Both the position numbers and the translations under genes were made by a program. Shown here in pieces: positions 30,778-38,549 of a stretch of 49,827 bases of DNA. Location of the stretch: positions 1-49,827 of the IMG/VR virus record IMGVR_UViG_3300017739_000019, one strand, 5' to 3'. The stretch is from a virus. The first letter of the stretch is position 1; every line of letters starts with the position of its first letter. Under the pieces are notes generated by a model, which was not told the DNA's origin, made no database searches, and was given only the letters and a program-made list of their open reading frames with translations.

Positions 30778-31492
30778 AAAAATTATTATGTTTTCATTAT
30801 TAATTATAGGTATAACAAATTCAGCATACGCTGATGATAATGAAATCTATATTGACCAATCTGGAGCATCAAGCTCAATAGATGTGGAACAGCTAGGATC
30901 TGGAAATTTGTTGGGAGGCCTAAATTCATCAGCAGGTAGTTTACAACCTTTTGATTTGGATGGCTTATCAATGACTTTAGATCTTAATTTCTTAGGAGAT
31001 TCTAACAAATTTCTTGGGGATATATTTGCAGATTCATCTACTGGATTCTTTGAATTTACTGGAGACTCAAACCAGTTCACAATTCAAGTAGATCCTACAG
31101 ATACATATTCTGCTGATAGCAGTAATTGGGATGTTCAAGTTACCGGGAACACTAATACCTTTACCCTAAATCAAGGAGTCAATGCTCTTAGTGAACAGCT
31201 AGATCTTGACTGGCTCATAAATGGGTCCGGCAATACAGTATCATTTAACATTGATATTGATGGAGCAACCTCATTTTTAGATCTTGATGGTAATGATAAT
31301 AGTGTTACTTATGATGGAGATGGTTATGCCGGTGGGTATTTCTATCTTGATTCAACGGGCAATGATGGAACTTTCTCAATACAACAACAATCCACTTTGG
31401 CAAAGGATTATCTCAAGATCATTCAAACTGGAAACAATGCTAATATTTGCATTATTCAGAATGATTCTGGTGGTGGATCCACTTCTTGCTGA
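30770..31492 (+). CDS. Curlin-like repeat protein with signal peptide (CsgA/CsgB type)
   Basis: 240 residues from ATG 30770, chosen over upstream non-ATG starts because AAAGGAG lies 11 bases before it and it gives a clean signal peptide (KKIIMFSLLIIGITNSAYA, cleavage before DDN). About eight units of the curlin type follow: alternating hydrophobic residues, then G-x-x-N/D and closing polar residues, e.g. IYIDQSGASS, FEFTGDSNQF, VQVTGNTNTF, INGSGNTVSF, LDLDGNDNSV, IIQTGNNANI. Many of the usual Gln are Asp or Leu, so it is a divergent curlin. The end is a Gly-Ser tail with a Cys pair. Its start overlaps the csgG stop. Likely exported through the CsgG-like pore. Confidence 0.72.
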   Translation: MNKKIIMFSLLIIGITNSAYADDNEIYIDQSGASSSIDVEQLGSGNLLGGLNSSAGSLQPFDLDGLSMTLDLNFLGDSNKFLGDIFADSSTGFFEFTGDSNQFTIQVDPTDTYSADSSNWDVQVTGNTNTFTLNQGVNALSEQLDLDWLINGSGNTVSFNIDIDGATSFLDLDGNDNSVTYDGDGYAGGYFYLDSTGNDGTFSIQQQSTLAKDYLKIIQTGNNANICIIQNDSGGGSTSC

Positions 31493-32525
31493 ACCTATTG
31501 GAGATGTCTCAGAGCTGAATGGCAAAGGGAAAATAGTCCGGGATCAACCTTATGATGCTGAACTTAACTTTGCCATACAGCAAGAAGATACAGCACTTAC
31601 CAGCAATGGTAGGATGGGTATTACTTTTCTTGATGAAAGCCAAGTCTGGCTAACAGAATACAGTAAATTAAAAGTTACCAAATATGTCTTTAATGCAGAT
31701 CCAAATAAATCTGAGCTTGGTTTAAAGTTTAGTATTGGGACTGCTAGATTCTTATCTGGCAATCTTAATAAGATAAACAAAAAGAATATAAAAATAGAAA
31801 CCCCAACAAGTTTTGTTGGTATAAATGGAACTGATTTTACAGTAACTATAGATGAGCTTGGTAGAACCTTGGTCATACTTTTACCAGATGAGTTTGGTTT
31901 ATCTAGTGGAGAAATAGAAGTTATTACAGCCGGGGGAACTGTAGTTTTAAATGAGCCATTTCAAGCAACAACTGTAGATGTTTTTGAGAATGCTCCAAGC
32001 AATGTAGTAAAGTTAGATCTAACATTAGAATTGATAGATAACTTATTAATTGTAAGTCCACCAAAAGAAGAGATCTTAGTTGATGAAACTGAAAACAATA
32101 CAAAGAATACAGAGATCTTAACTGAGGCAGATTTAGATTTTGATTTTCTTGCAGAGGATTTCTTAGCTGAGGAAGATCTTAATTTTTCAGAACTAGATTA
32201 TGATGCCCTTTCAACTAATTTTTTGGAAGATCTTTTAGATATTATTGACTCACTAGCAGTTCAAGAGGATGAGGATGCACTTGCTCAAGTTGGATCTGTT
32301 TCTTTAACCGGGACAAACTTTGGACAAGATCCAGAAACTCAGATCACTACATTTATTACAGATAATGTTTTGACACTTCAAAGATCTGTTTCTGAATCTG
32401 CAAGATTAGATCTAAGAGTTGATGGTGCATATACAGTTATCTTTAATCAAGATGGGATCTCAAAAACAATTAAGGTCAATGGCGGCAACTCAACAATAAT
32501 TACAATCACTCAATCAGATGGTTAA
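31437..32525 (+). CDS. FecR-domain periplasmic protein
   Basis: 362 residues from ATG 31437 (overlapping the curlin gene by 56 bases); this start gives a short signal-peptide-like sequence LIFALFRMILVVDPLLA. ATG 31461 is an alternative. The FecR core (about 25-150) shows GRMGITFLDESQVWLTEYSK, a strand with VTKYVFN, IKIETPTSFVGINGTDFTV and VTAGGTVVLNEP. The middle is very acidic (Asp/Glu/Phe/Leu repeats, about 230-275), and the C-terminus is a beta domain with an SVSLTGTNFG start. In bacteria such proteins often accompany CHASE2-cyclase or autotransporter genes. Here its stop overlaps the cyclase start by 8 bases. Confidence 0.82.
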   Translation: MLIFALFRMILVVDPLLAEPIGDVSELNGKGKIVRDQPYDAELNFAIQQEDTALTSNGRMGITFLDESQVWLTEYSKLKVTKYVFNADPNKSELGLKFSIGTARFLSGNLNKINKKNIKIETPTSFVGINGTDFTVTIDELGRTLVILLPDEFGLSSGEIEVITAGGTVVLNEPFQATTVDVFENAPSNVVKLDLTLELIDNLLIVSPPKEEILVDETENNTKNTEILTEADLDFDFLAEDFLAEEDLNFSELDYDALSTNFLEDLLDIIDSLAVQEDEDALAQVGSVSLTGTNFGQDPETQITTFITDNVLTLQRSVSESARLDLRVDGAYTVIFNQDGISKTIKVNGGNSTIITITQSDG

Positions 32526-34299
32526 AAAAATAACTTTACCAATATTGTTAGCAACCTTTCTAGGTTTATATCTTTGGCAACCATCAATGTTGGAAACTAT
32601 AAAGCTCAGAACATTTGATGCCTTTGTAGAAAAACAAGATCCATCTGGCTACTTTACAATCTTAAATATTACTGAGGATGACATTAGATCCCGTGGTGGT
32701 TTTCCATTTCCTAGATCTGAATATGCTCAGATCCAATATGACATTATGACAAAAGGTGCTCTTGGTGTTGGCTGGACTATGAACTTTACTTACCCAGATA
32801 GATTCAATCAAGATGAGATCTTTGCAAATTTTATAAAAGATCTTCCGACTGTAGTTGCTACATTTGAAAACAATAATGGTAAACAGCCACCACTTACTGG
32901 AACAGTAATCCTTGGTCATCAAGGAGAAGTCCCAGGAGTAGAAGTAAAAGGATATATGGAAAACATACCAATCATCCGGGAGTCTGCATTAGAGGGTTTA
33001 GTTTCAGCTCCAGTAGATGTGGATAACTTGTTGAGAAGAATGCCATTACTATATAAATCTGATGGTGGATATACCCCGGCATTTGGAACTCAGATCCTAA
33101 AAAGATTAGCTGAATCAGATACATACATTGTCAAGCAAAATGAATTTGGTATTGAAGAGATTACAGTTCAAGGGATCCCACCAATACCAACAGATAACCT
33201 TGGAAGAAAATGGATCTCTTTTGTTGATACTCCAACTACTACTTTGGATGAGTTAAATGTTGAGGGTAAGTTTGTAATCATTGGAACTTCTGCTCCTGGC
33301 ATACTTCCTCAAATAGCTACAAGCAAAGGTTTACTCTTTCCCCAAGAAGTTCAAGCTGCTCTAGCTGAATCATTGCTGATTCCAAACAGTCCAAGGATCC
33401 CAGATTATGCCCCGGCTGTTGAGATCTTGATACTTTTACTGAGTATGATAATGATCTGGATTGTATTAAATAGGTTTGTTTTAGGGGTATCCCTAGTATT
33501 CTTTCTTTTTTTAATTGCCTTAGAGAGCATCTCTGGAGGTCTATTTATAAGAAATGGGTATCTAATTGATGTAACTTTGTCATTAATGGGTGGTTTGACT
33601 GCTGGTGGGGTTGCCTTTTATTTGAACTATAGAGAGCAATATAACCTTAGACAACTGATCAAAAAACAGTTTGAACAATATTTAGATCCTAGAAATGTTA
33701 AGTTGCTACAAAAGAATCCAGATCTACTTAAGCTTGGTGGAGAGGTTAGAAATAATACTTATCTTTTTACAGATCTTAGGGGTTTTACATCTCTTTCTGA
33801 AAGAACAGATCCGGAGACTGTAACTTATATAATGAATAAATGCTTAACCATGCAGACTAAAGTGATCATGGATTTTGGAGGATGCATAAGTTCTTATATT
33901 GGAGATGCTTGTTTTGGGATCTTTGGATCTCCTTTAGATCTTCCAAACCATGAAGAACAAGCTTTCAAATCTGCATTAGAGATCCGGAGACAATTAGTAA
34001 GAGTAAACCATGAGCTTAAGGAAGAGGGTTTACCAGAAGTTGAAATAGGCCTGGGACTTGCTACGGGTCCCGGAGTTACTGGAAACCATGGATCTGATCA
34101 GAGGTTTTCTTATACCAGCATAGGGGATTCAGTAAACTTAGCGGCCAGAATGGAGAGTGCTACTAAAGATGCTGGAGTTCATATCTTAGTTGCCAAATCT
34201 ACTGAACAAGGTTTATCATTTGATTTGGATCCGTTAGATCCAATTTATGTTAAAGGAAAAGAAGAACCAATAGAGGTGTTTACATGGGATACAAAATAG
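32518..34299 (+). CDS. CHASE2 sensor-class III nucleotidyl (adenylate/guanylate) cyclase
   Basis: 593 residues. One membrane helix at about 5-20, a periplasmic CHASE2 sensor (about 25-300, with FDAFVEKQDPSGYFTILNIT and the FVIIGTSAPG ending), three more helices at about 300-375, and a cytoplasmic class III cyclase (about 405-593). Metal-binding Asp residues lie in FTDLRGFTSLSE and YIGDACFGIFG; the transition-state Asn and Arg are present in GDSVNLAARMES. The position that normally carries the base-selecting Lys (K-Y-I-G-D) is Ser here (SSYIGD), so substrate choice or activity may be altered. It makes a cyclic nucleotide inside the host in response to a periplasmic signal. The partner is probably the FecR protein just upstream. 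Rare cargo for a phage. Confidence 0.9.
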   Translation: MVKKITLPILLATFLGLYLWQPSMLETIKLRTFDAFVEKQDPSGYFTILNITEDDIRSRGGFPFPRSEYAQIQYDIMTKGALGVGWTMNFTYPDRFNQDEIFANFIKDLPTVVATFENNNGKQPPLTGTVILGHQGEVPGVEVKGYMENIPIIRESALEGLVSAPVDVDNLLRRMPLLYKSDGGYTPAFGTQILKRLAESDTYIVKQNEFGIEEITVQGIPPIPTDNLGRKWISFVDTPTTTLDELNVEGKFVIIGTSAPGILPQIATSKGLLFPQEVQAALAESLLIPNSPRIPDYAPAVEILILLLSMIMIWIVLNRFVLGVSLVFFLFLIALESISGGLFIRNGYLIDVTLSLMGGLTAGGVAFYLNYREQYNLRQLIKKQFEQYLDPRNVKLLQKNPDLLKLGGEVRNNTYLFTDLRGFTSLSERTDPETVTYIMNKCLTMQTKVIMDFGGCISSYIGDACFGIFGSPLDLPNHEEQAFKSALEIRRQLVRVNHELKEEGLPEVEIGLGLATGPGVTGNHGSDQRFSYTSIGDSVNLAARMESATKDAGVHILVAKSTEQGLSFDLDPLDPIYVKGKEEPIEVFTWDTK

Positions 34300-34694
34300 C
34301 CGGGGGACTAGGATTACTTTTGATAATAAGTATATCTGGATCTGCTTGGTATATTGATAGATTGCTAGATCAGATCTCAGTTCTAAAAGGCAATCAACTA
34401 ATCTTAGAAACAGAGATCCAAACACAAAATGATCAAATAAAAAATCTAATATCCTCAGCTCAGAAAACACAAAGCCAAATGAATGCCTTAGAAAAAGAAA
34501 AGAATGAATCAGAAAGAGAAGTCAATCAGTTAAGAAATACATTTGCCCGGCATGACTTAGATAATCTTGCTCTAGCAAAACCAGGACTTATAGAATCAAA
34601 AGTCAATAAAGCAGTAAAAAGAATAACCAAGGATCTTATAGAATTAACAGATCCAGATCAATTTGAAGAAGATGAAGAAGTTACTGACAATTAG
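34284..34694 (+). CDS. i-spanin (Rz-like)
   Basis: 136 residues. A single N-terminal membrane helix (YKIAGGLGLLLIISISGSAW) is followed by a long periplasmic coiled coil rich in Gln, Glu, Lys and Asn (about 25-95), then a soluble end. This is the Rz topology of an inner-membrane spanin, which fuses inner and outer membranes at the end of lysis. Its 3' end overlaps the lipoprotein gene by about 23 bases, the standard overlapping Rz/Rz1 arrangement. It begins 16 bases inside the cyclase gene. Confidence 0.82.
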   Translation: MGYKIAGGLGLLLIISISGSAWYIDRLLDQISVLKGNQLILETEIQTQNDQIKNLISSAQKTQSQMNALEKEKNESEREVNQLRNTFARHDLDNLALAKPGLIESKVNKAVKRITKDLIELTDPDQFEEDEEVTDN

Positions 34695-35040
34695 TTTTTT
34701 AATATTATGCTCTGGATGTAGCATGATCCCAACATCAACAAAACCTATAGAGGTTGTAAGGGTTGAAGAACAACCCCCTATTTTTCATCCCCCTTTGCCC
34801 CGTGAATTAGGTCTTGTTGATGTAGATTGGGAGATCCTAACTCCAGAAATTATGGAGCAATATCTTAAAGATCTTGAGGAGGGTAATGCTCCCAAACAGG
34901 CCTACTATGCTTTGACTACTAAAGAATATGAGAACTTATCTATGAACATGGCTGAGTTCAAAAGGTATTTGAAGAACATTTTGGCAATAAATAAATACTA
35001 TAGAGATCTTGACAAAGATGATGCAGAAGATGGCGATTAG
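34672..35040 (+). CDS. o-spanin lipoprotein (Rz1-like)
   Basis: 122 residues from ATG 34672 (a TTG 9 bases upstream is less likely). Signal peptide KKLLTISFLILCSGC with a lipobox ending SGC, so the mature protein is an outer-membrane lipoprotein. A Pro-rich segment (EQPPIFHPPLPRELG) typical of Rz1 proteins is followed by a mainly helical domain of about 70 residues ending in acidic residues. It is longer than lambda Rz1, as is usual for phages that do not fully nest the two genes. Confidence 0.82.
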   Translation: MKKLLTISFLILCSGCSMIPTSTKPIEVVRVEEQPPIFHPPLPRELGLVDVDWEILTPEIMEQYLKDLEEGNAPKQAYYALTTKEYENLSMNMAEFKRYLKNILAINKYYRDLDKDDAEDGD

Positions 35041-35078
35041 TGGTAAAGTCATTGGAGTTATCTTATAAGGAGGGCAAT

Positions 35079-35243
35079 ATGGGATTTATAGGAGACATAG
35101 TGGGTATAGTAACTTTGATAGTTACAGTTAGTTCAATAGTGGCTGCAGTTACCAAAACCCCAAAAGATGATGTCTGGATTGGTAAGTTATACAAACTGAT
35201 TGATCTATGTGCATTAAACATTTTGAAAGCAAAAGATAAATAG
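35079..35243 (+). CDS. Small holin-like membrane protein (54 aa)
   Basis: ATG 35079 is chosen over the frame start at 35040 because AAGGAGGG at 35068-35075 directly precedes it. The product has one hydrophobic stretch (FIGDIVGIVTLIVTVSSIVA) and a TPKDDVWIGKLYKLID motif with a basic tail. Proteins of this kind are common directly upstream of endolysins in marine phages and are assigned as holins or lysis accessories. A terminator follows after 9 bases. Confidence 0.65.
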   Translation: MGFIGDIVGIVTLIVTVSSIVAAVTKTPKDDVWIGKLYKLIDLCALNILKAKDK

Positions 35244-35251
35244 ATATTTAT

Positions 35252-35271
35252 GGGGCACTTGCCCCTTTTTT
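35252..35271 (+). terminator. Rho-independent terminator after the envelope/spanin genes
   Basis: GGGGC (35252-35256) pairs with GCCCC (35261-35265) around ACTT, followed by six T residues (35266-35271). It ends the csgF-to-holin transcript just upstream of the nuclease gene. The nuclease frame could extend over it to an ATG at 35250, which is why the later ATG 35274 is preferred. Confidence 0.85.
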
Positions 35272-35273
35272 AT

Positions 35274-35666
35274 ATGAGCAACAAACCAGAAACATATATC
35301 TATAATATAGAAGTTACCAAGATAACGGATGGAGATACAATCAAAGGCACCATCAGTTTGGGTTATGATCTATATCTATACAACAGATCTATAAGGGTAA
35401 ATAATCTGGATACTCCAGAATCTAGGATCAACCTAAAAAGATACCCAGAAAGATCTAAAGAAAAAGAATTAGGTCTATTAGCAAAAGCAAGAGTAAAGGA
35501 ATGGTTGTCTCAAGGTAAAGTAACAATAAGATCTTATGGTCCAGATAAATATGGGAGAATTTTAGCTGATGTCTTTTGTGAGAAAGGTAATATTGCAGAT
35601 CTTCTCATGGATGAGGGTTTGGCTGTTCCCTATGATGGTGGAAAAAAGATCCATAAATGGAGTTAA
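35274..35666 (+). CDS. Staphylococcal-nuclease-like (thermonuclease) DNase
   Basis: 130 residues from ATG 35274 (after the terminator). SNase-fold motifs: KITDGDTIKGTI (Ca-binding Asp), IRVNNLDTPES (first catalytic Arg and the acidic residue), GLLAKARVKEWL helix and YGPDKYGRILADVF (second catalytic Arg). No signal peptide, so it acts in the cytoplasm or is released at lysis. Possible roles are host DNA degradation or virion-associated nuclease. It abuts the lysozyme gene. Confidence 0.9.
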   Translation: MSNKPETYIYNIEVTKITDGDTIKGTISLGYDLYLYNRSIRVNNLDTPESRINLKRYPERSKEKELGLLAKARVKEWLSQGKVTIRSYGPDKYGRILADVFCEKGNIADLLMDEGLAVPYDGGKKIHKWS

Positions 35667-35667
35667 T

Positions 35668-36126
35668 ATGAATATTAGTGAAGAGGGTAAAGCACTTATC
35701 AAGTCTTTTGAGGGGTGCAAATTAGAGAGCTATCTTTGTTCTGCTGGAGTGCCCACCATAGCTTGGGGCAAAACCCAAGGTGTTGAGATGGGAATGACTT
35801 GCACTCAAGAACAAGCAGATCAATGGTTTGATGAAGAGATAGTTGAGTATGAAAATTATGTAAATGAGTTGGTTACAGCTCCTTTAAAGCAGTATCAGTT
35901 TGATGCATTATGTTCTTGGGTTTACAACCTAGGTCCAGCAAACCTTAAAGCAAGTAGTTTGCTAAGAGAACTGAATCAAGGCAATTATGATAAAGTCCCA
36001 TCAGAGATAAAGAAATGGTGTAAGGCTACAGTCAATGGAGAAAAGGTTGTTCTTCCCGGATTGGAAAGAAGAAGAACTGCTGAGTCAATGCTGTTTCAAG
36101 ATGATGGAGATTGGCATAAGATCTAA
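35668..36126 (+). CDS. Endolysin, GH24 lysozyme with E-C-T catalytic triad
   Basis: 152 residues from ATG 35668 (preceded by GGAG; the longer frame start at 35569 lies inside the nuclease). Active-site spacing is E15-x8-C24-x5-T30, within SFEGCKLESYLCSAGVPTIA. T4 lysozyme has E-x8-D-x5-T, and a Cys at the Asp position is known to be functional both as a T4 mutant and in natural phage endolysins. The conserved FDALCSWVYNLGPANLKAS and LPGLERRRTAE segments complete the fold. No signal-anchor helix, so release depends on a holin. Follows the nuclease by one base. Confidence 0.93.
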   Translation: MNISEEGKALIKSFEGCKLESYLCSAGVPTIAWGKTQGVEMGMTCTQEQADQWFDEEIVEYENYVNELVTAPLKQYQFDALCSWVYNLGPANLKASSLLRELNQGNYDKVPSEIKKWCKATVNGEKVVLPGLERRRTAESMLFQDDGDWHKI

Positions 36127-36375
36127 ATGGCATTAAGTAAAACACAAAACAAAAGACTAGGAGCATTGCTATCAGTAATGTTCAATGATTCTATTCCATC
36201 AGATCTATGCACAAAGCTTGTCAAAGATGGTTATTTAAAAGTAGTTGGTAATGATTTTGCTTTAACTGAAAAGGGTTTAGATGAGAAAAACAGATTGTGC
36301 ACTTTGGCTGGATTAAATATTAAGTATCAATCAGAGGAAGATAAGAGCTCCCAAACTTTAGTTAAGAAGGGATAG
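36127..36375 (+). CDS. Small winged-helix-like protein, unknown
   Basis: 82 residues, starts directly after the lysozyme stop. The sequence suggests a small winged-helix fold (LGALLSVMFNDSIPSDLCTK helix pair, DGYLKVVGNDFALTEKGLDE wing). Such proteins may be regulators of late or early genes. It is the last plus-strand gene before the convergent early block. No promoter of its own is evident. Confidence 0.55.
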   Translation: MALSKTQNKRLGALLSVMFNDSIPSDLCTKLVKDGYLKVVGNDFALTEKGLDEKNRLCTLAGLNIKYQSEEDKSSQTLVKKG

Positions 36376-36400
36376 GTAGGTAGTCTGAGAGCTCTATCTA

Positions 36401-36595
36401 TTACTTAGAAAATAAGGATGTCCCTTTAGGAATGCTTATTGATTCATAAGACTGTTTAATCATTTGCTTTAACAAGACTCCAGATGTGCAACCATAATGC
36501 TTTCTTAAAAATGTAAGCATCTGTTTTGTATCTGGATCTATTCTAAATTGAACAGTCTGAGTATTTGGTTTCTTAATTTCTATATCTAATTTCAT
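36401..36595 (-). CDS. Ribbon-helix-helix-like small DNA-binding protein
   Basis: 64 residues from the ATG at 36595; a longer frame to 36796 lies inside the neighbour and has no support. The layout is an Arc/MetJ-type RHH: one strand (TVQFRIDPD), a helix (TKQMLTFLRKHYG) and a second helix (TSGVLLKQMIKQSYESI) with a basic N-terminus. Probable transcription regulator at the very end of the early operon. Overlaps the upstream gene by 23 bases. Confidence 0.65.
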   Translation of the reverse strand: MKLDIEIKKPNTQTVQFRIDPDTKQMLTFLRKHYGCTSGVLLKQMIKQSYESISIPKGTSLFSK

Positions 36596-36818
36596 CTTTT
36601 CTTTTCCTTGGAAATCTATCCAGTTGAGAGTAGAACAATTCAGAGATCTCTTCTTTTGATGGATATACATTGTCCTCTCCATAATATTTTTTATAAAGTT
36701 CTCTAGCTGTTTTGAGCATGATCCCATATCTTTCAAGATTGTCCTCAACAGATTCATTTGGATCATAATAGAATTGAGGATCCATAGGATCCTCATTGAA
36801 TGTTTTATGATTGTTCAT
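36573..36818 (-). CDS. Small acidic early protein, unknown
   Basis: 81 residues, acidic/aromatic, mostly helical (ESVEDNLERYGIMLKTAREL), ending in a basic RFPRKRKDEIRYRN tail. It overlaps the flanking genes by 14 and 23 bases, so it belongs to the early operon. No family recognised; size and position suit a host-takeover or anti-host protein. Confidence 0.55.
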   Translation of the reverse strand: MNNHKTFNEDPMDPQFYYDPNESVEDNLERYGIMLKTARELYKKYYGEDNVYPSKEEISELFYSQLDRFPRKRKDEIRYRN

Positions 36819-37053
36819 TGTTCATCAACCTCATAAAATCTCTATTAAGATCTTCATGCTTTTCTCTTTCAGCTTTGTCCCAATCTAGTCCAAGCTTTCC
36901 AGATAGTCCTACATCAGATCTATCTGAAACAAAAGCATCAATACCTCTAGCTCTCTTTCTATTTACAGACTCTAAAGCTGTATGCAAATCCTTAGCTCTA
37001 AAAATCCACCTATACCCTTTGAAATGTGGGCACATTATATATACATAAAACAT
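36805..37053 (-). CDS. Small early protein, unknown
   Basis: 82 residues with a beta-type start (MFYVYIMCPHFKGYRWIFRA) and a helical, charged end (KAEREKHEDLNRDFMRLMN). The compact alternation suggests a small alpha/beta fold. It starts adjacent to the stop of the next gene upstream and overlaps the next by 14 bases. No family recognised. Confidence 0.55.
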   Translation of the reverse strand: MFYVYIMCPHFKGYRWIFRAKDLHTALESVNRKRARGIDAFVSDRSDVGLSGKLGLDWDKAEREKHEDLNRDFMRLMNNEQS

Positions 37054-37574
37054 CAGTTTTTCCCCCTATATGTTTCTCCATAAAGTTCAACTATATCCTC
37101 TAAGGCAACTTTGCATTTTGCTCCAATGCAATGCCCATCATTCAAAGAATACTTCTCTCCATAGATATTACCAGCCTTGGTAATAGTATGGATAATCATC
37201 CTTTGTTTCCCTCTACCATGATGATTGCCACCACCATTGATAAGATATTCTCCACCAATCTCAAGATCTGAGATCTGAAACTTTGGTTCAAATTGTTGGA
37301 AGTCAAAGTCTCCATCTGGATCCAGATCCCAAGCACCTAAAACAATATCATCTGATCCATCAAAAACCCAGTTGTGAAATAACCAGTCTCCAACTTTAGA
37401 TTCTAAAGATTCATAAGAAGATGGATGGATAATCATGTATTCATTATCAGTATCAAAGATGACACTAAAGCCATACAGATCTACCTCAGTTCTATCAAAG
37501 CAAACAACTAACTCTTCAGTTACCATGTAAACTTGTTTGCCTTTGTAAGTGGTTGTTGATATTGGACTAAACAT
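37053..37574 (-). CDS. Early protein of unknown function (173 aa)
   Basis: 173 residues, acidic first half rich in aromatic strands (FDRTEVDLYGFSVIFDTDNE), then DIVLGAWDLDPDGDFDFQ and a second domain with GGEYLINGGGNHHGRGKQRM, a Gly/His/Arg patch that could bind nucleic acid or metal, ending in a short SH3-like strand set (IGAKCKVALEDIVELYG). It overlaps the neighbouring genes by one base on each side. No family recognised. Confidence 0.55.
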   Translation of the reverse strand: MFSPISTTTYKGKQVYMVTEELVVCFDRTEVDLYGFSVIFDTDNEYMIIHPSSYESLESKVGDWLFHNWVFDGSDDIVLGAWDLDPDGDFDFQQFEPKFQISDLEIGGEYLINGGGNHHGRGKQRMIIHTITKAGNIYGEKYSLNDGHCIGAKCKVALEDIVELYGETYRGKN

Positions 37575-38467
37575 TATGATCTCTCCTTGATTAGTTTGGC
37601 TTTCTTTAATTGTGCAAAATCAGTTCCACCAACATTGCAATCAGTAAGCATGAACTGGATAGATCTATCCCATTCCTCTCCATCATAAGCATCTAAGATA
37701 TGCTGAGGAGCATCAGCATCTAGCTTGATCCAAACCTCAGTTTCATGTGGGTGTCCTCTGAAACAATAATCATGGACTGACAAATGACAATCCTCAGCAA
37801 ACTGAACAACAGTTCCTTTCAGACCAGAAATGTCAAACTCTTCTCTACCACATATAGACCAAGTGTCATCTCCAAATTGAACCCTATCTCCTTTCTTTAA
37901 AAGATGAGTTTTAAGATATTGTTTATTATGAACAACAAATGTTTCAACATCTTTAAGATCTTTAAAGTAATGATCAAAGCTAACTGATTCCTCATACCAA
38001 GGATCCATTCTCTGAACACAAAATCTCCAATCAGTAAATTGATCAAGAGTCTTATATCCAATATCAAAATAATTGACTTGTCTCTCAGCTAGAGTTGGAG
38101 CATTGATCCAGATCCTAAACTCTCCACATTCAGATCCATAACTTGGAAGAGTATCATTGCTATAAGATACATCAACCCAAGTTTCTGGGATCTCAAGATC
38201 TTTGGTATATTCAGACCATGGAGTTGGATTCTCCATGTATTTTTTTCTTTGCCATCTTAGGTTATCTCTACTTTGTAGATCTTCCCAAATTCTGCCAAAT
38301 CTTTTGAGCCATTCATTTTGCTCATCAGTCTCCCAACCAATCTCATCAGCAGATGCAAATTCTAAGTTATTATTCTTGCAGAAATTCTCAAGAATATCTC
38401 CCATGTAATCCATAAGATCAAACTGACCTTTCTGGCTTGGCATATAGTTTTGTAGTCTATTTTTCAT
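37574..38467 (-). CDS. Early protein of unknown function (297 aa)
   Basis: 297 residues from ATG 38467, preferred over ATG 38482 because AAAGGAG (38473-38479 on the minus strand) is ideally spaced. The N-terminal third is helical and Trp/Asn-rich, the middle beta-rich with WVDVSYSNDTLPSYGSEC, and the C-terminal part has KKGDRVQFGDDTWSI and LKGTVVQFAEDC, which look like two KOW/SH3-like barrels. First gene after a recognisable promoter (38502-38529). No enzyme motif seen. Confidence 0.55.
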   Translation of the reverse strand: MKNRLQNYMPSQKGQFDLMDYMGDILENFCKNNNLEFASADEIGWETDEQNEWLKRFGRIWEDLQSRDNLRWQRKKYMENPTPWSEYTKDLEIPETWVDVSYSNDTLPSYGSECGEFRIWINAPTLAERQVNYFDIGYKTLDQFTDWRFCVQRMDPWYEESVSFDHYFKDLKDVETFVVHNKQYLKTHLLKKGDRVQFGDDTWSICGREEFDISGLKGTVVQFAEDCHLSVHDYCFRGHPHETEVWIKLDADAPQHILDAYDGEEWDRSIQFMLTDCNVGGTDFAQLKKAKLIKERS

Positions 38468-38501
38468 TTTTTCTCCTTTCATTTGATTAACCTACAGATT
38501 T

Positions 38502-38529
38502 AATATACTACAAATTGGACTCAATTCAA
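38502..38529 (-). promoter_or_regulatory. Putative early promoter P2 (minus strand)
   Basis: On the minus strand: TTGAAT (38529-38524), 16 bases, TATATT (38507-38502), about 35 bases before the start at 38467. It shares the core GAGTCCAATTTGTAGTA with a similarly placed element at 46383-46411, so both are likely early promoters of the same type, recognised by host sigma70-like polymerase. Confidence 0.6.
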
Positions 38530-38549
38530 ATACTTTTTACAATTATTTT

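Noticed and set aside
31284-31436. Long N-terminal extension of the FecR-domain frame
   Set aside because: It lies inside the curlin gene and would place the signal peptide in the middle; later ATGs at 31437 or 31461 are better.
36376-36400. Bidirectional terminator between convergent late and early operons
   Set aside because: Only short GATAG/CTATC and AGAGCTCT pairings, and no T-run on either strand.
36800-37048. 82-codon plus-strand frame opposite the small early gene
   Set aside because: Same span as the minus-strand gene at 36805-37053, which has coupled neighbours and better composition.
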